This document shows, piece after piece, positions 52,903-62,588 of a stretch of 64,000 bases of DNA. The DNA lies in NCBI GenBank assembly GCA_016875195.1, contig VGRY01000002.1, forward strand, positions 60,053 to 124,052, in the 5' to 3' direction. Position 1 is the first letter of the stretch. The number at the start of each line of letters is the position of its first letter. Under the pieces are notes generated by a model, which saw only the letters and a list, made by a program, of their open reading frames with translations, ran no database searches and had not been told where the DNA came from. The translations under genes and the position numbers were made by a program. The stretch is from Deltaproteobacteria bacterium (lineage in GTDB: Bacteria > Desulfobacterota > BSN033 > UBA1163).

Positions 52903-53733
52903 TTGATCAAGTTAGCGGGCATCCAGATCTCCTGTGGTGAGGAGAAAGAGAGGAATGTTGAAAAAGCGATAAAATTTGTGCAACTGGCTGTTGAACGCGG
53001 GGCCAACATGGTATGCTTTCAAGAACTGTTTGTCACACACTGGTTTCCAAAAGAGATGAACCGGGGACATTATCAGTTGGCAGAGCCGGTGGATGGCCCA
53101 ATCGTGATGAAGATGCAACAGTTGGCCAAGGAGCATGGCGTCGTTTTGATCTGCCCCATTTTTGAAAGGGATGGAGAACGATTCTTTAATTCCGCGGTGG
53201 TGATTGATGCCGGGGGAGACATCTTGGGAACCTACCGAAAGATCCATGTTCCACAGATTCCCCTCTGGGAGGAGAGGTTTTATTTTGCTTCCGGCAATCT
53301 GGGCTTCCCTGTGTTTAGAACGAAATTTGCTGTAATTGGCGTTCAAATCTGTTGGGATAATTTTTTCCCGGAAGGATCCAGAATATTAGCCCTGAAAGGA
53401 GCCCAAATCATCTTTTCCCCAACGGCGGCCGCTTTTGCCTCACAGGAGAAATGGAAGACGGTGATCTCGAGCAATGCGATGACCAACGGGGTGTTCATCT
53501 TCAGAGTCAATCGAGTGGGGAGCGAAGAAAAACAGGATTTTTATGGGAATTCTTTTTGCGTTTCTCCGGAGGGGGAACTGATGGACAAGCCCAGCGGCAT
53601 GAAAGAGGGGATCACCTTTGTCGACATTGATCTCAAGAGCGTCGATCGGATCAGAAAGGAATGGCCTTTTTTAAAAGATAGAAGACCTGAGAACTATCAG
53701 GAGATATCAACCCATAAAATCGATTCATTTTAG
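52903..53733 (+). CDS. Carbon-nitrogen hydrolase, N-carbamoylputrescine amidase-like
   Basis: A 276-residue nitrilase-superfamily amidase with the complete catalytic triad Glu41 (FQELF), Lys113 (YRKIHVP) and Cys150 (QICWDNFFPE). The QICWDNFFPE block resembles AguB, which releases putrescine, CO2 and ammonia from N-carbamoylputrescine, but other amidases share it. TTG 52903 starts it, with GGGGAG 6 bases upstream. It is followed by lepB after 9 bases. Polyamine function is likely but not proven. Confidence 0.82.
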   Translation: MIKLAGIQISCGEEKERNVEKAIKFVQLAVERGANMVCFQELFVTHWFPKEMNRGHYQLAEPVDGPIVMKMQQLAKEHGVVLICPIFERDGERFFNSAVVIDAGGDILGTYRKIHVPQIPLWEERFYFASGNLGFPVFRTKFAVIGVQICWDNFFPEGSRILALKGAQIIFSPTAAAFASQEKWKTVISSNAMTNGVFIFRVNRVGSEEKQDFYGNSFCVSPEGELMDKPSGMKEGITFVDIDLKSVDRIRKEWPFLKDRRPENYQEISTHKIDSF

Positions 53734-53742
53734 GAAAGAAGG

Positions 53743-54363
53743 ATGGATAAGAAAAAATTTTTTAAAGAATACATCGAACCCATTGTCATTGCTGTTTTAA
53801 TCGCACTGTTTATACGGACATTTATCATTCAGGCATTTAAAATCCCTTCCAGTTCAATGGAACCCACACTTCAAGTCGGGGATCATATCCTGGTCAGCAA
53901 ATTTATCTACGGGACCAAAATTCCTTTTACAAACATTAAACTGCTTGAGTTGAAAACCCCCAAGAGGGGTGACACGATCGTTTTCATCTACCCGAAAGAT
54001 CGCTCAAAAGACTTCATCAAAAGGGTGATCGGGATCGGAGGAGATCGGGTCGATATCGAGGGGGACAAAGTCTATATCAACGGCAAACCGATGGAAGATC
54101 CCTGGGGATATTACGACATGAAAAATGAATGGAGGCGAAAACTCGGCCCAGTCGGTCCATTTGAACATGTCGTGGTGCCCAAAGACCATCTCTATGTCTT
54201 AGGGGATAACCGAGATAATAGTCAGGATAGTCGTTTCTGGGAGTTTGTCCATATCAACGAGGTAAAAGGGAAGGCGTTCATCATCTATTTTTCATGGGAT
54301 GGGAATGCACAGAATCTTTTGGATAGGGTCAGATGGGGAAGGTTTGCGAAGTTCATCTATTGA
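53743..54363 (+). CDS. lepB: Signal peptidase I
   Basis: A 206-residue membrane protease that removes signal peptides from exported proteins. One N-terminal membrane segment (about 11-30), catalytic Ser38 in PSSSMEPTL, catalytic Lys93 in DFIKRVIG, and the later GDNRDNSQDSRFWEFV box E are all present. AAAGAAGG precedes the ATG. Its last 7 bases overlap the end of ribF on the opposite strand. Confidence 0.96.
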   Translation: MDKKKFFKEYIEPIVIAVLIALFIRTFIIQAFKIPSSSMEPTLQVGDHILVSKFIYGTKIPFTNIKLLELKTPKRGDTIVFIYPKDRSKDFIKRVIGIGGDRVDIEGDKVYINGKPMEDPWGYYDMKNEWRRKLGPVGPFEHVVVPKDHLYVLGDNRDNSQDSRFWEFVHINEVKGKAFIIYFSWDGNAQNLLDRVRWGRFAKFIY

Positions 54364-55286
54364 GGTTGAAAGACGTTCTTCTTAACCCATTGGATATCTT
54401 TCCGAATCTGTTCGATGAGTTCCTGTTGAGAATGGAATCGAATTTCATTGCGGATCCGCCTGATAAAAGAGACCTGGATTTCATCTCCGTAGATTTCATG
54501 ATCAAAATGTAAAATATGTACCTCCAGTGTCAGGACTTTCCCATCGAACGTTGGATTGAATCCGACATTGGCTAACCCATTCCAACGCTGGCCATGCCAC
54601 TCGATATTGACCGCATAGACACCTGGCTTGGGATACAGCTCTTCGGTGATTTCAAGATTGGCGGTAGGAAAGCCAAGCGCATGACCTCTTTGGGCTCCCT
54701 GGATCACCTTTCCCATCACAGGGTAATCTCTTCCTAATAATTTTGAAGCCCTTTCAACCTCTCCTTCTCTGATAAACTCTCTAATTTTAGAACTGCTGAC
54801 AACGGTATCATCGATGGTCAATGCTTCCACTACTTCCACTTCGATTCCCAAACGTGAGCAAGTCTCTCTGAGAGATTGTGCATTTCCACTCTTTCCTCTT
54901 CCAAAACGATAATTATATCCGACGATAATTTTTTTTGCGCCAAGCTTCCCTTCTAAAATATTTTTCACAAATTCAACAGGAGTGATCTCTGCGAAGGTTT
55001 TGGTGAATTGGATGCAGAGGACTTTTTCTACCCCTGTTTGTTCGATCAGCATCATTTTCTTTTTAAAAGGGGTGAGCAGGGGAGGGCATTGTTCGGGGGA
55101 GAGTATTTTTAGAGGATGGGGCTCAAAGGTGACGACCACAGATGCTCCGGCTAACCTCCTTGCCTCCTCTTTTATCTTTTCAAATATTCTCTGATGTCCC
55201 AAATGGATGCCGTCAAAATTTCCCAGCGTGACAACGGGATTCCTGAAAGGTCGTTTTAAATTTTCAATCCCTTTAATGAGTTCCAT
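54357..55286 (-). CDS. ribF: Bifunctional riboflavin kinase / FAD synthetase
   Basis: A 309-residue RibF that makes FMN and FAD. The N-terminal adenylyltransferase domain has TLGNFDGIHLGHQRIF, the VVTFEPHPLKIL strand, and GYNYRFGRGKSGN and SSSKIREFI motifs. The C-terminal flavokinase has GHALGFPTANLEI, GVYAVNI and the catalytic Glu in LEVHILHFDHEIYG. Normal length. It converges on lepB with a 7-base overlap. Confidence 0.95.
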   Translation of the reverse strand: MELIKGIENLKRPFRNPVVTLGNFDGIHLGHQRIFEKIKEEARRLAGASVVVTFEPHPLKILSPEQCPPLLTPFKKKMMLIEQTGVEKVLCIQFTKTFAEITPVEFVKNILEGKLGAKKIIVGYNYRFGRGKSGNAQSLRETCSRLGIEVEVVEALTIDDTVVSSSKIREFIREGEVERASKLLGRDYPVMGKVIQGAQRGHALGFPTANLEITEELYPKPGVYAVNIEWHGQRWNGLANVGFNPTFDGKVLTLEVHILHFDHEIYGDEIQVSFIRRIRNEIRFHSQQELIEQIRKDIQWVKKNVFQPQ

Positions 55287-55315
55287 AATAGGTATTTAAG
55301 GCTTCATTGTAAATC

Positions 55316-55435
55316 AACGTTTCACGGTGTCGAAGCTCGTATCGATGCTCGTTGTTCGAAAAAGGAGGTTCGTATTTTTCCGAGTTTCGAACTTCGTGTT
55401 TCTAACTTCGATACCAGCATCGTTACCGTTAAACT
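55316..55435. repeat. TCGAAGCTCGTATCG-family palindrome, copy 3 (between ribF and tRNA-Leu)
   Basis: The left arm is CACGGTGTCGAAGCTCGTAT and continues CGATGCTCGTTGTTCGAA; the right arm is TTCGAACTTCG followed by ACTTCGATACCAGCATCGTT and ACCGTTAAA. The closest to a consensus of the four copies. Confidence 0.75.
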
Positions 55436-55452
55436 TTGGACCTGATCTCGAC

Positions 55453-55480
55453 TTGACTTTAACTAAAAAAAATATAAAAT
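55453..55480 (+). promoter_or_regulatory. Candidate promoter of tRNA-Leu
   Basis: TTGACT at 55453-55458 and TAAAAT at 55475-55480 have a 16-base spacing in an A-rich stretch. Transcription would begin about 25 bases before the mature tRNA at 55516. Confidence 0.5.
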
Positions 55481-55515
55481 AGTATTGTCTTTATTGCAAT
55501 TCTGTGGTCTATAAA

Positions 55516-55602
55516 GCCGAAGTGGTGGAACTGGTAGACACGCTAGGTTCAGGGTCTAGTAGGGTCACACCTGTGGGGGTTCAAATCCCCCCTTCGGCAC
55601 CA
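55516..55602 (+). tRNA. tRNA-Leu, anticodon CAG
   Basis: 87 bases with encoded CCA and the long variable arm of a class II tRNA. The acceptor stem GCCGAAG pairs with CTTCGGC. The anticodon stem CTAGG/TCTAG (one G-T pair) encloses loop TTCAGGG, giving anticodon CAG, which reads CUG. The T arm has GGTTCAAATCC. The glycosyltransferase-like gene follows 126 bases later. Confidence 0.95.
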
Positions 55603-55728
55603 ACAGAACAAAAGATCGGAGGAAGGTTTGAAACCCACCCGATTATTCTGGTGATTACTTTTCATAAAAGATTTACACTCCTTTTTAAAAATCCTTATCC
55701 ATCATGGCAGACCAAACATCAAGCACTT

Positions 55729-57309
55729 ATGAAGAAACCCGAATGGCTTAAAAAGCTTTTTAATAAAAGCCGACTATTCGTCGTTAGTATCTTTGTGTTT
55801 GCCATGATTACCCATCTCCCCTATCTCGCCCCCGGGGGACCTTCACCTCGTTATCCATGGCCTTTAAAACTGGTTATCGACGAGGGAACAGTCCTCTATG
55901 ATTCGTTTCGCATTACCTCTGGTGAAGTCATCTACCGTGACTTCTTCCAATTTCAAGGACCGGTCTTCTATTTCCTTAATGCTGGATTGTTTGCAATCAC
56001 AGGTCCATCACTGACCGCCGCACGTGCTTTAAACCTATTCGTTACCGCGATTGCTGCAACACTGATTGCGGTACTTATTGCCCGAATCCTTGGACCCATA
56101 GCCGGTATTGCAGCAGCAACAGTGCATTCCTGCCTGCTCGTTCCGATGTGGCCCTATGCATACCCCCACTGGCTGGCGGAAACTTTGGCTTTTGCGGGCA
56201 TCTATTTTTTAGCGACCAACGGTAGCTGCGCTCAACGTGAGGTGGCTGGCGGAGCTTTCCTCGGGCTCAGCACTCTTACCATCCAGTCCGTAGGATTACC
56301 GATCCTTGGTGTTTGTACGGCGGGGTTGACCCTACCTGGTATTGCCAAACGAAATTGGAAGGAAATGTATGCCCGACCATTGCATGTGTTGGGTGGAGCA
56401 TCGATTAGTGTTGTCCCCTTTATCTTTTATTTTAATATGGTTGGGGGAATCGATCAGATGTGGTATGCCATGTTCGATTGGGTCTTCACACATTATCCGG
56501 AAGGGCAAAAGGACGCCTCCGAACTGGGTTACGGTGCCTTCCTCGAGAGCTATATTATCAATCATGGTACAATGAGTTGGCCCTGGCGTGAGCTGTCGAT
56601 CATGGGACTACGCCTCATAAAACTGTTACCGGTGTTAGCACTCTTCGGGGCAATTGTAGCCACATTGCGGATGTTTCTCGCCATGAAGGAACGATCATCA
56701 AATCACAGCCATATGATCATTGGCGGTGCCTGCCTTGCTGGAACGATTACGGTACTCATTGGAATCACCAGAGTCGATCTTACCCATGTCGCTTTCGTTG
56801 GCAGCTTTGGGCTGTGTGGGGGAGCTATTGCCCTTTCGCCATTGATCACTCACAAACCTCGTTCAAGATTACCAATTGCAATGGCCTGGGCCATCGTTGG
56901 AATCCTGGTCATTCTTAACTTCGGCGTTAAAACTGTCACCACCTATCAAAAATCAAGAAAAATGCAGGATTGGAAGGGAGAAGTGCTCAAGCTCTCCATG
57001 GCTCGCTGGATTGACGGCCATGTAGGTCCTCATGAGCGGATTGTCGTCTCTGAAATGGGGGGACTCCAATATCTTTACGTAAGGAGAGCAGCGGTCGGTT
57101 TCACCTTCATCCCGGTGAACATCCCTGAATACTTCAGCAACGAACAGTGGCGAGATCTGGGAAAGCAGATATTGAAAACGCTCCCGCCTGTTATCGAGTT
57201 GACAGAGAAGCAATGGTCGCAGGTCACCAAAAGGACTCCAGAGTTAGATCGGCATTACCAACGGCATAATCGTCTTCTCTTCAGAATGGGATTTGCTCCG
57301 CAGAAGTGA
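55729..57309 (+). CDS. Polytopic membrane glycosyltransferase-like protein (GT-C type)
   Basis: A 526-residue protein with about ten membrane helices. The first outside loop has DEGTVLYDSFRITSGEVIYRDFFQFQGPVFYF, where the early acidic residues and the RDF...GP block recall GT-C enzymes that use polyprenyl-phosphate sugars (GT39/GT83-like). The tail from about 435 is soluble. The frame extends to 55504, but that would overlap tRNA-Leu, so ATG 55729 (MKKPEWLKK) is used. Function by family resemblance only; likely a cell-envelope glycan step. Confidence 0.7.
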   Translation: MKKPEWLKKLFNKSRLFVVSIFVFAMITHLPYLAPGGPSPRYPWPLKLVIDEGTVLYDSFRITSGEVIYRDFFQFQGPVFYFLNAGLFAITGPSLTAARALNLFVTAIAATLIAVLIARILGPIAGIAAATVHSCLLVPMWPYAYPHWLAETLAFAGIYFLATNGSCAQREVAGGAFLGLSTLTIQSVGLPILGVCTAGLTLPGIAKRNWKEMYARPLHVLGGASISVVPFIFYFNMVGGIDQMWYAMFDWVFTHYPEGQKDASELGYGAFLESYIINHGTMSWPWRELSIMGLRLIKLLPVLALFGAIVATLRMFLAMKERSSNHSHMIIGGACLAGTITVLIGITRVDLTHVAFVGSFGLCGGAIALSPLITHKPRSRLPIAMAWAIVGILVILNFGVKTVTTYQKSRKMQDWKGEVLKLSMARWIDGHVGPHERIVVSEMGGLQYLYVRRAAVGFTFIPVNIPEYFSNEQWRDLGKQILKTLPPVIELTEKQWSQVTKRTPELDRHYQRHNRLLFRMGFAPQK

Positions 57310-57337
57310 ATAGTAAAGGAGTAAATTTCTAAAAAAA

Positions 57338-59404
57338 TTACCAAGCTTTTGTTGAGAGATTCATATCCAGTTTGAAAAAATCGGTGGTTGGCTTTTGAGC
57401 TGCATAGACCTTCTGGGCGGGTCCCGTCCCTTCTTTAAAGCATTCAATGATCGCTTCCTTGGCCAAACTCATCTGTCCTGTTTTTGGATCGATCTTCATA
57501 AATTCGATCCCTTCCGGTACAGGAAAATCTTTTACCTCTTTCTCCTGCAACACCTTTGACATAAAAGATACCCAAATCGGGGAAGCCGCACGGGCGCCGG
57601 TCTCCTGATCACCCAGGGATCTGTCCTCATCAAATCCCACCCAGACACCGGTAATCAACTCAGGTGTATAGCCGATGAACCAGGCGTCAAAATACTGATC
57701 TGTTGTTCCAGTTTTTGCCGCTACAGGTCTGCGGAGCGCCTTTGCTCTCCATCCTGTTCCATGCTGAACCGCATTCACTAAAAGATGGGTCATGAGAAAA
57801 GCCGTTTGGGGACTGATGACCTGTTCTGGGGCAATCGATTCATTAGAAAAATTAACAGGACGATGTTCTTCCATCAGATTTCCATCTCTGTCAAGAATCT
57901 TTTGAATAAAAATAGGTTTGAACATTTTACCCTGTTGGGCGAATACGGCATAGGCCTTAGTCAGCTCGTAAAGCGAGAGACTGGATGACCCAAGGGCCAT
58001 GGCAAGATGGTTGTGGAGGGAGGAAGAAATACCAAGATTGCGGGCATAATCCCTGATGTAATCGATTCCGATATCGCGGGCAATTTTAACTGTGACGACG
58101 TTCACCGATTGAGCCAGAGCATTCCTCAGTGTCGTCGGGCCGTTAAATTTTTCATTGTAATTGTGGGGCCTCCATTTTTTATTTCCGAAATCGAAAACAA
58201 TCGGAGAATCAATGACAATGGAGGCAGGGGTGTACCCTTTATCCAGGGCCGAGGCAAAGACGATAGGCTTAAAGGTAGATCCGGTTTGCCGTAAGGCTTG
58301 AGTGGCGCGGTTGAATTGGCTTTTTTTGAAGTTTCTTCCCCCAACCATCGCTTTGATCCATCCTTTTTCCAGGTCAAAGCAGATCAATGCTCCTTCTATT
58401 GAAACGGAAGAGCTTCTTGAAGGATATTTTTGCCTTTTTTCAATTTCTTTTAATCCCGATTCAACCACTTCCTGGGCTACAGCTTGGGCATTGAGGTCAA
58501 CGGTCGTATAGACTTGCAAACCGTCTTTGTAGAGGGCGTCTTTACCATATTTCTCCTCGACATATCTCCTCACATGCTCCACAAAATGCGGTGCCTTATC
58601 GATGGGTGAATATGATTTTCCCCTGATTTTGATCGGAGTCTGCATCGCCATCAAAGATTCGCTGTTAGAGATAAATCCTTCTTCTACCATCCGACTTAAA
58701 ATATAGATCTGTCTTTTCTTGGCCTGCTCGAAATGGGCATGAGGAGAATATTTACTCGGGGCCTGCGGAAGTCCAGCAATCAAGGCAGACTCTGCCAGGT
58801 TCAGTTCATCAATGTTTTTCCCGAAATAATTTTCAGCAGCCACCGCTACTCCATACGCTCCGTGTCCAAAATAGATTTGATTGAGGTAGAGATAGAGAAT
58901 CTCCTCTTTGGAAAGGTATTTTTCAATTTTGAAGGAGAGGATCGCTTCGCGGATCTTCCTTGTGAGACTCTTTTCAGGAGTGAGAAGAAGTGATTTAACC
59001 ACCTGCTGGGTGATTGTGCTTCCACCCTGTATGATCTCTCCGGAGAAGATATTCTTCAGGAGAGCCCTTAAAATAGCCCAATAATCTAATCCTTTATGTT
59101 TAAAAAACCTGGCGTCTTCTCCTGCGACGAATGCCTGGATTAAGTAATTGGGAATCCTTTCTAAGGATACGACTTCTCTCTTTTCTGTAAAAAATTCTCC
59201 GATGATCTCTCCATCTTCAGCATAGAATTTTGTAATCGCAGGAGGTTGATAATTCTTTAAATTCTCAATACTTGGAAGACTATGACTGAAATAGAAGTAG
59301 GAAGCTACTCCAAATACCATGAGAGAGGTGAGGCAGATCATCACAGTTAAAATAAAAAATTTGACTTTTTTTTCAATAGAAGGTGATTTCATAATTATTA
59401 TCAA
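57338..59404 (-). CDS. Penicillin-binding protein 1A
   Basis: A 688-residue bifunctional murein synthase. The N-terminal membrane anchor is at about 15-35. The transglycosylase domain has VAGEDARFFKHKGLDYWAILRA (catalytic Glu) and GGSTITQQVVKSLLL. The transpeptidase has RQTGSTFKPIVFASAL (SxxK motif), SVN and KTGTTDQYFDAWFIG. It builds peptidoglycan outside the inner membrane. It converges with the upstream GT-C gene (29-base gap) and is divergent from the DPM1-like gene. Confidence 0.95.
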   Translation of the reverse strand: MIIIMKSPSIEKKVKFFILTVMICLTSLMVFGVASYFYFSHSLPSIENLKNYQPPAITKFYAEDGEIIGEFFTEKREVVSLERIPNYLIQAFVAGEDARFFKHKGLDYWAILRALLKNIFSGEIIQGGSTITQQVVKSLLLTPEKSLTRKIREAILSFKIEKYLSKEEILYLYLNQIYFGHGAYGVAVAAENYFGKNIDELNLAESALIAGLPQAPSKYSPHAHFEQAKKRQIYILSRMVEEGFISNSESLMAMQTPIKIRGKSYSPIDKAPHFVEHVRRYVEEKYGKDALYKDGLQVYTTVDLNAQAVAQEVVESGLKEIEKRQKYPSRSSSVSIEGALICFDLEKGWIKAMVGGRNFKKSQFNRATQALRQTGSTFKPIVFASALDKGYTPASIVIDSPIVFDFGNKKWRPHNYNEKFNGPTTLRNALAQSVNVVTVKIARDIGIDYIRDYARNLGISSSLHNHLAMALGSSSLSLYELTKAYAVFAQQGKMFKPIFIQKILDRDGNLMEEHRPVNFSNESIAPEQVISPQTAFLMTHLLVNAVQHGTGWRAKALRRPVAAKTGTTDQYFDAWFIGYTPELITGVWVGFDEDRSLGDQETGARAASPIWVSFMSKVLQEKEVKDFPVPEGIEFMKIDPKTGQMSLAKEAIIECFKEGTGPAQKVYAAQKPTTDFFKLDMNLSTKAW

Positions 59405-59432
59405 GTGTTATAACGATAATGTAAGAAAATCC

Positions 59433-59461
59433 TTGACATCATCGTTCGCAATATACAATAA
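59433..59461 (+). promoter_or_regulatory. Candidate promoter of the DPM1-like gene
   Basis: TTGACA at 59433-59438 and CAATAA at 59456-59461 have a 17-base spacing; the overlapping TACAAT has a 15-base spacing. It lies in the spacer between divergent genes and points to the glycosyltransferase at 59540. Confidence 0.4.
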
Positions 59462-59539
59462 TGGCAAAGAATTTGCAATAAATTTCAATAAATCCCCTCC
59501 TTTATTGATGGGATGATGAGTAAGCAGTGGGAGATATTT

Positions 59540-60496
59540 ATGCAAGAGAGACCGATTGTAACACTTTCAGTCCTGATTCCCATTTTCAATGAAGTGCATA
59601 ATATTTTCCCATTGTTTGAAAAACTACGTCATGCACTCGGAAAGATAGAAAAACCCTATGAAGTTATATTTGTTGACGATGGAAGTACCGATGGATCCCT
59701 GGATGCCCTAATCGATTTAAACCAGAAAGATCCTAGATTTAAGGTTATCAGTTTTACACGTAACTTTGGGCAAACCGCTGCATTGAGTGCCGGCATTGAT
59801 TCCTGTAAGGGAGATATCATTATCCCCATGGATGGCGATCTTCAGAATGACCCGGAAGATATCCTTCTATTACTTCAAAAGATCGATGAAGGGTTTGATG
59901 TCGTCAGCGGTTGGAGGAAGGATCGTAAAGACCCGTTCTGGGGCCGCCGTTTACCTTCAATGATCGCTAATAAAATCATTTCTATTATAGGAGGGGTCCC
60001 TCTCCACGATTATGGGTGTACCTTGAAAGCTTACAGGAAGGATATCCTGAAGAACATCCGCCTCTACGGAGAAATGCATCGTTTTATTCCAATTTATGCG
60101 AAATGGGTAGGTGCCCGGGTGGCAGAGATCCCTGTTCATCATCTTGCAAGAAAAGCCGGTTCTTCAAAGTATGGAATGAACAGGGTCTTCAAAGTGATTC
60201 TTGACCTGATGGTGGTTAAGTTTCTGATGTCTTATTCCCAAAAGCCGATCTATGTTTTTGGAGGGATGGGTTTATTGATGGTGTTGAGTGCTTTTATTGC
60301 TGGCGGATATGCTTTCTATTTGAAATTCATCAATGGGGTCTCATTTATTTTAACTCCCCTCCCTCTTTTAAGCGTTCTTCTCCTCATGCTGGGTTTTCTT
60401 TCAATCCTGATGGGGTTTTTAGCAGAGATCCTGACCAGAACCTACTACGAATCTCAGGGGAAACCTACCTATCATATTAAGGAGACCATACCATAG
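59540..60496 (+). CDS. Family 2 glycosyltransferase, DPM1-like with C-terminal membrane helices
   Basis: A GT2 enzyme of about 318 residues. SVLIPIFNE starts the fold, VDDGSTDGS and MDGDLQNDPED carry the nucleotide-sugar-binding and DxD residues, and ARKAGSSKYGMNRVFKVILDLMV leads into two membrane helices (about 235-265 and 280-305). It probably transfers a sugar to polyprenyl phosphate, making donor for GT-C proteins such as those encoded on either side. ATG 59540 has GGGAG upstream; ATG 59513 is the longer alternative. Confidence 0.88.
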   Translation: MQERPIVTLSVLIPIFNEVHNIFPLFEKLRHALGKIEKPYEVIFVDDGSTDGSLDALIDLNQKDPRFKVISFTRNFGQTAALSAGIDSCKGDIIIPMDGDLQNDPEDILLLLQKIDEGFDVVSGWRKDRKDPFWGRRLPSMIANKIISIIGGVPLHDYGCTLKAYRKDILKNIRLYGEMHRFIPIYAKWVGARVAEIPVHHLARKAGSSKYGMNRVFKVILDLMVVKFLMSYSQKPIYVFGGMGLLMVLSAFIAGGYAFYLKFINGVSFILTPLPLLSVLLLMLGFLSILMGFLAEILTRTYYESQGKPTYHIKETIP

Positions 60497-60515
60497 AAGG
60501 TATAGAAATGAGTGG

Positions 60516-60620
60516 TTATCGTTGTCGAAACTCGTATCGAAGCAAGAGGCTCGAAACTTGAAGCTCGAGTGTCCAGCATCAATATACGAGCCTCGATACC
60601 AGCTTCGGCAACATCAAACG
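60516..60620. repeat. TCGAAGCTCGTATCG-family palindrome, copy 4 (between the GT2 gene and asnB)
   Basis: The left arm is ATCGTTGTCGAAACTCGTAT and continues CGAAGC; the right arm is CGAGCCTCGATACCAGCTTC then GGCAACATC. An inner dyad GCTCGAAACTTGAAGCTCGAG is present, also seen in copy 1. Confidence 0.7.
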
Positions 60621-60683
60621 TCAATTTCAATTCAACGAAAGGGGCCTCGTTACCCTTACCCTTAAACTTTTTAGGCAATTACC

Positions 60684-62588
60684 ATGTGTGGCATCGTAGG
60701 GTTTCTCACCTCAATACCTTCTGAAATTCCTGACCCCAAAATCCTAAAAGACATGAGGGACATGCTGATCCACAGAGGGCCAGACGACCAGGGGGAATAC
60801 ATTCGCCCCCTGGATGAAAAAGGTCCGTTTCTTTATTTCGGACATAGAAGATTGAGCATCATTGACTTGACTACCGGGCAACAACCCCTCTCCAATGAAG
60901 AAGGGACCCTTTGGGTCATTTTTAATGGGGAGATTTATAATTTCATAGAATTAAGGGAAAAACTGAAAACCCTCGGCCACCGGTTCAAAACAAATTCCGA
61001 TACGGAAGTGATTGTCCATTCCTATGAAGAGTATGGTGTAGAATGCTTTAAACATTTGAATGGGATGTTTGCTATTGGAATCTGGGATGAAAGTAAGAAG
61101 CAACTTGTCCTTGCGAGAGACAGGCTTGGAAAAAAACCACTCTATTACAGTATTCTCCCGGGACTATTTTTGTTTGCATCAGAATTGAAAGCGATAATGG
61201 CTTGGCCCAGTTTCCCACGAAAAGTCTCTACCCCCTCTCTGATGAAATATCTTTTTTATGAATTTATTCCGTCTCCGCATAGCATCTTTGAAGATACCAT
61301 GAAACTTCCAGCCGCTTCTTATTTAATTTGGAAAGGGGGTGCCGTAGAGGTCAAAAGATATTGGTCACCCTTTAACACAAAAGGAATAAAAGACATTTCC
61401 GAAGAAGAGGCTGAAGAAAAAATCATTGATCTTCTTAGAAGATCCGTAAAACGGAGGCTGATCAGTGATGTTCCTTTGGGCATTTTTTTAAGCGGTGGGA
61501 TTGATTCGAGTGCAGTTACGGCTTTTGCACAACAGGAAGCTTCGGGGAAAATCAAAACATTTTCCATCGGCTTTGAAGATCCCTCCTTTGACGAATCAAA
61601 ATATGCCTCGCTGGTCTCTGTCTTTCTCGGGACGGAACATCATGAGCAGATGATGACGCCGGAGGATTTGCTGGGCATCGTTCCCAAACTGCCGGATATC
61701 CTGGATGAACCCATGGCCGATGCATCCATTCTGCCCACCTATCTTCTTTCTAAGTTCACGCGTCGCCATGTAACGGTCGCACTGGGGGGCGATGGAGGAG
61801 ATGAGTTATTTGCGGGATATCCTACCTATCTTGCCCATCAATTGGCGCGTCCCTATGAAAGGTTTTTGGGCTTTCTTCATCCTGTCGCCATTTTTTTAGG
61901 GAATCTGCTCCCAGTATCCGATGATAATATCAGTTTCGATTTCAAAGTGAAGAGGTTTCTTTCCGGAATTGGTTATCCTTGTGGGATCAGAAACTCGGTC
62001 TGGCTGGGATCGTTTCCTTTTATAGAAAATGAAAAAGTTTTATCTGATGAGATTCGTAACCAGTTCAATCGAGGTCGATTGGTTGAGGATATCTCTTTAT
62101 ATGAGGAAGAATATCCATGGGATGATGAAATGACATTACTGCAGTACCTCGACTTGAGACTTTATCTCCAGGAAGCTATCCTGGTGAAGGTGGATCGAGC
62201 CAGCATGGCCTGTTCGCTTGAGGTGAGGGCTCCTTTTCTCGATCATGAACTTGTTGAATTTGTGATAGGCCTTCCTACAAGCTTGAAATTAAAGGGGTTT
62301 ACACAAAAATATATCCTTAAGCGGGCAATGAAGGAGTTTCTACCGGAAGGGGTGGTCCATAGACCCAAAAAGGGGTTCGGAGTTCCCATTGCCAAATGGG
62401 TGAAAGGACCACTCAAAGGACTGTTTTCAGAATTTCTATCAAAAAGCCGGATTAAGAGAGAAGGATTTCTTAATCCAGAATATGTGGAGAAGCTCCTTCA
62501 TGATCACCTGTTCAATCGAAAGGATCATCGGAAACAACTCTGGACCCTCCTCGTCTGGGAACTTTGGGTAGATCGATATTTATCTTGA
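60684..62588 (+). CDS. asnB: Asparagine synthase (glutamine-hydrolysing)
   Basis: A 634-residue class II amidotransferase. Cys2 (MCGIVGF) becomes the N-terminal nucleophile; the glutaminase domain runs to about 190 (RGPDDQGEYI, FGHRRLSIIDL, FNGEIYN). The synthase domain has the PP-loop LSGGIDSSA and the later VALGGDGGDELFAGY. It either makes asparagine or, as often for such genes in polysaccharide clusters, amidates a uronic acid sugar. The setting between two glycosyltransferase genes makes the second role worth considering. Confidence 0.9.
   Translation: MCGIVGFLTSIPSEIPDPKILKDMRDMLIHRGPDDQGEYIRPLDEKGPFLYFGHRRLSIIDLTTGQQPLSNEEGTLWVIFNGEIYNFIELREKLKTLGHRFKTNSDTEVIVHSYEEYGVECFKHLNGMFAIGIWDESKKQLVLARDRLGKKPLYYSILPGLFLFASELKAIMAWPSFPRKVSTPSLMKYLFYEFIPSPHSIFEDTMKLPAASYLIWKGGAVEVKRYWSPFNTKGIKDISEEEAEEKIIDLLRRSVKRRLISDVPLGIFLSGGIDSSAVTAFAQQEASGKIKTFSIGFEDPSFDESKYASLVSVFLGTEHHEQMMTPEDLLGIVPKLPDILDEPMADASILPTYLLSKFTRRHVTVALGGDGGDELFAGYPTYLAHQLARPYERFLGFLHPVAIFLGNLLPVSDDNISFDFKVKRFLSGIGYPCGIRNSVWLGSFPFIENEKVLSDEIRNQFNRGRLVEDISLYEEEYPWDDEMTLLQYLDLRLYLQEAILVKVDRASMACSLEVRAPFLDHELVEFVIGLPTSLKLKGFTQKYILKRAMKEFLPEGVVHRPKKGFGVPIAKWVKGPLKGLFSEFLSKSRIKREGFLNPEYVEKLLHDHLFNRKDHRKQLWTLLVWELWVDRYLS

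Noticed and set aside
54357..54363. Annotation error in the lepB/ribF overlap
   Set aside because: Both C-termini match their families in length and the 7-base convergent overlap is harmless.
55504..55728. N-terminal extension of the GT-C protein across tRNA-Leu
   Set aside because: The reading frame is open by chance through the tRNA; the hydrophobic protein begins sensibly at ATG 55729.
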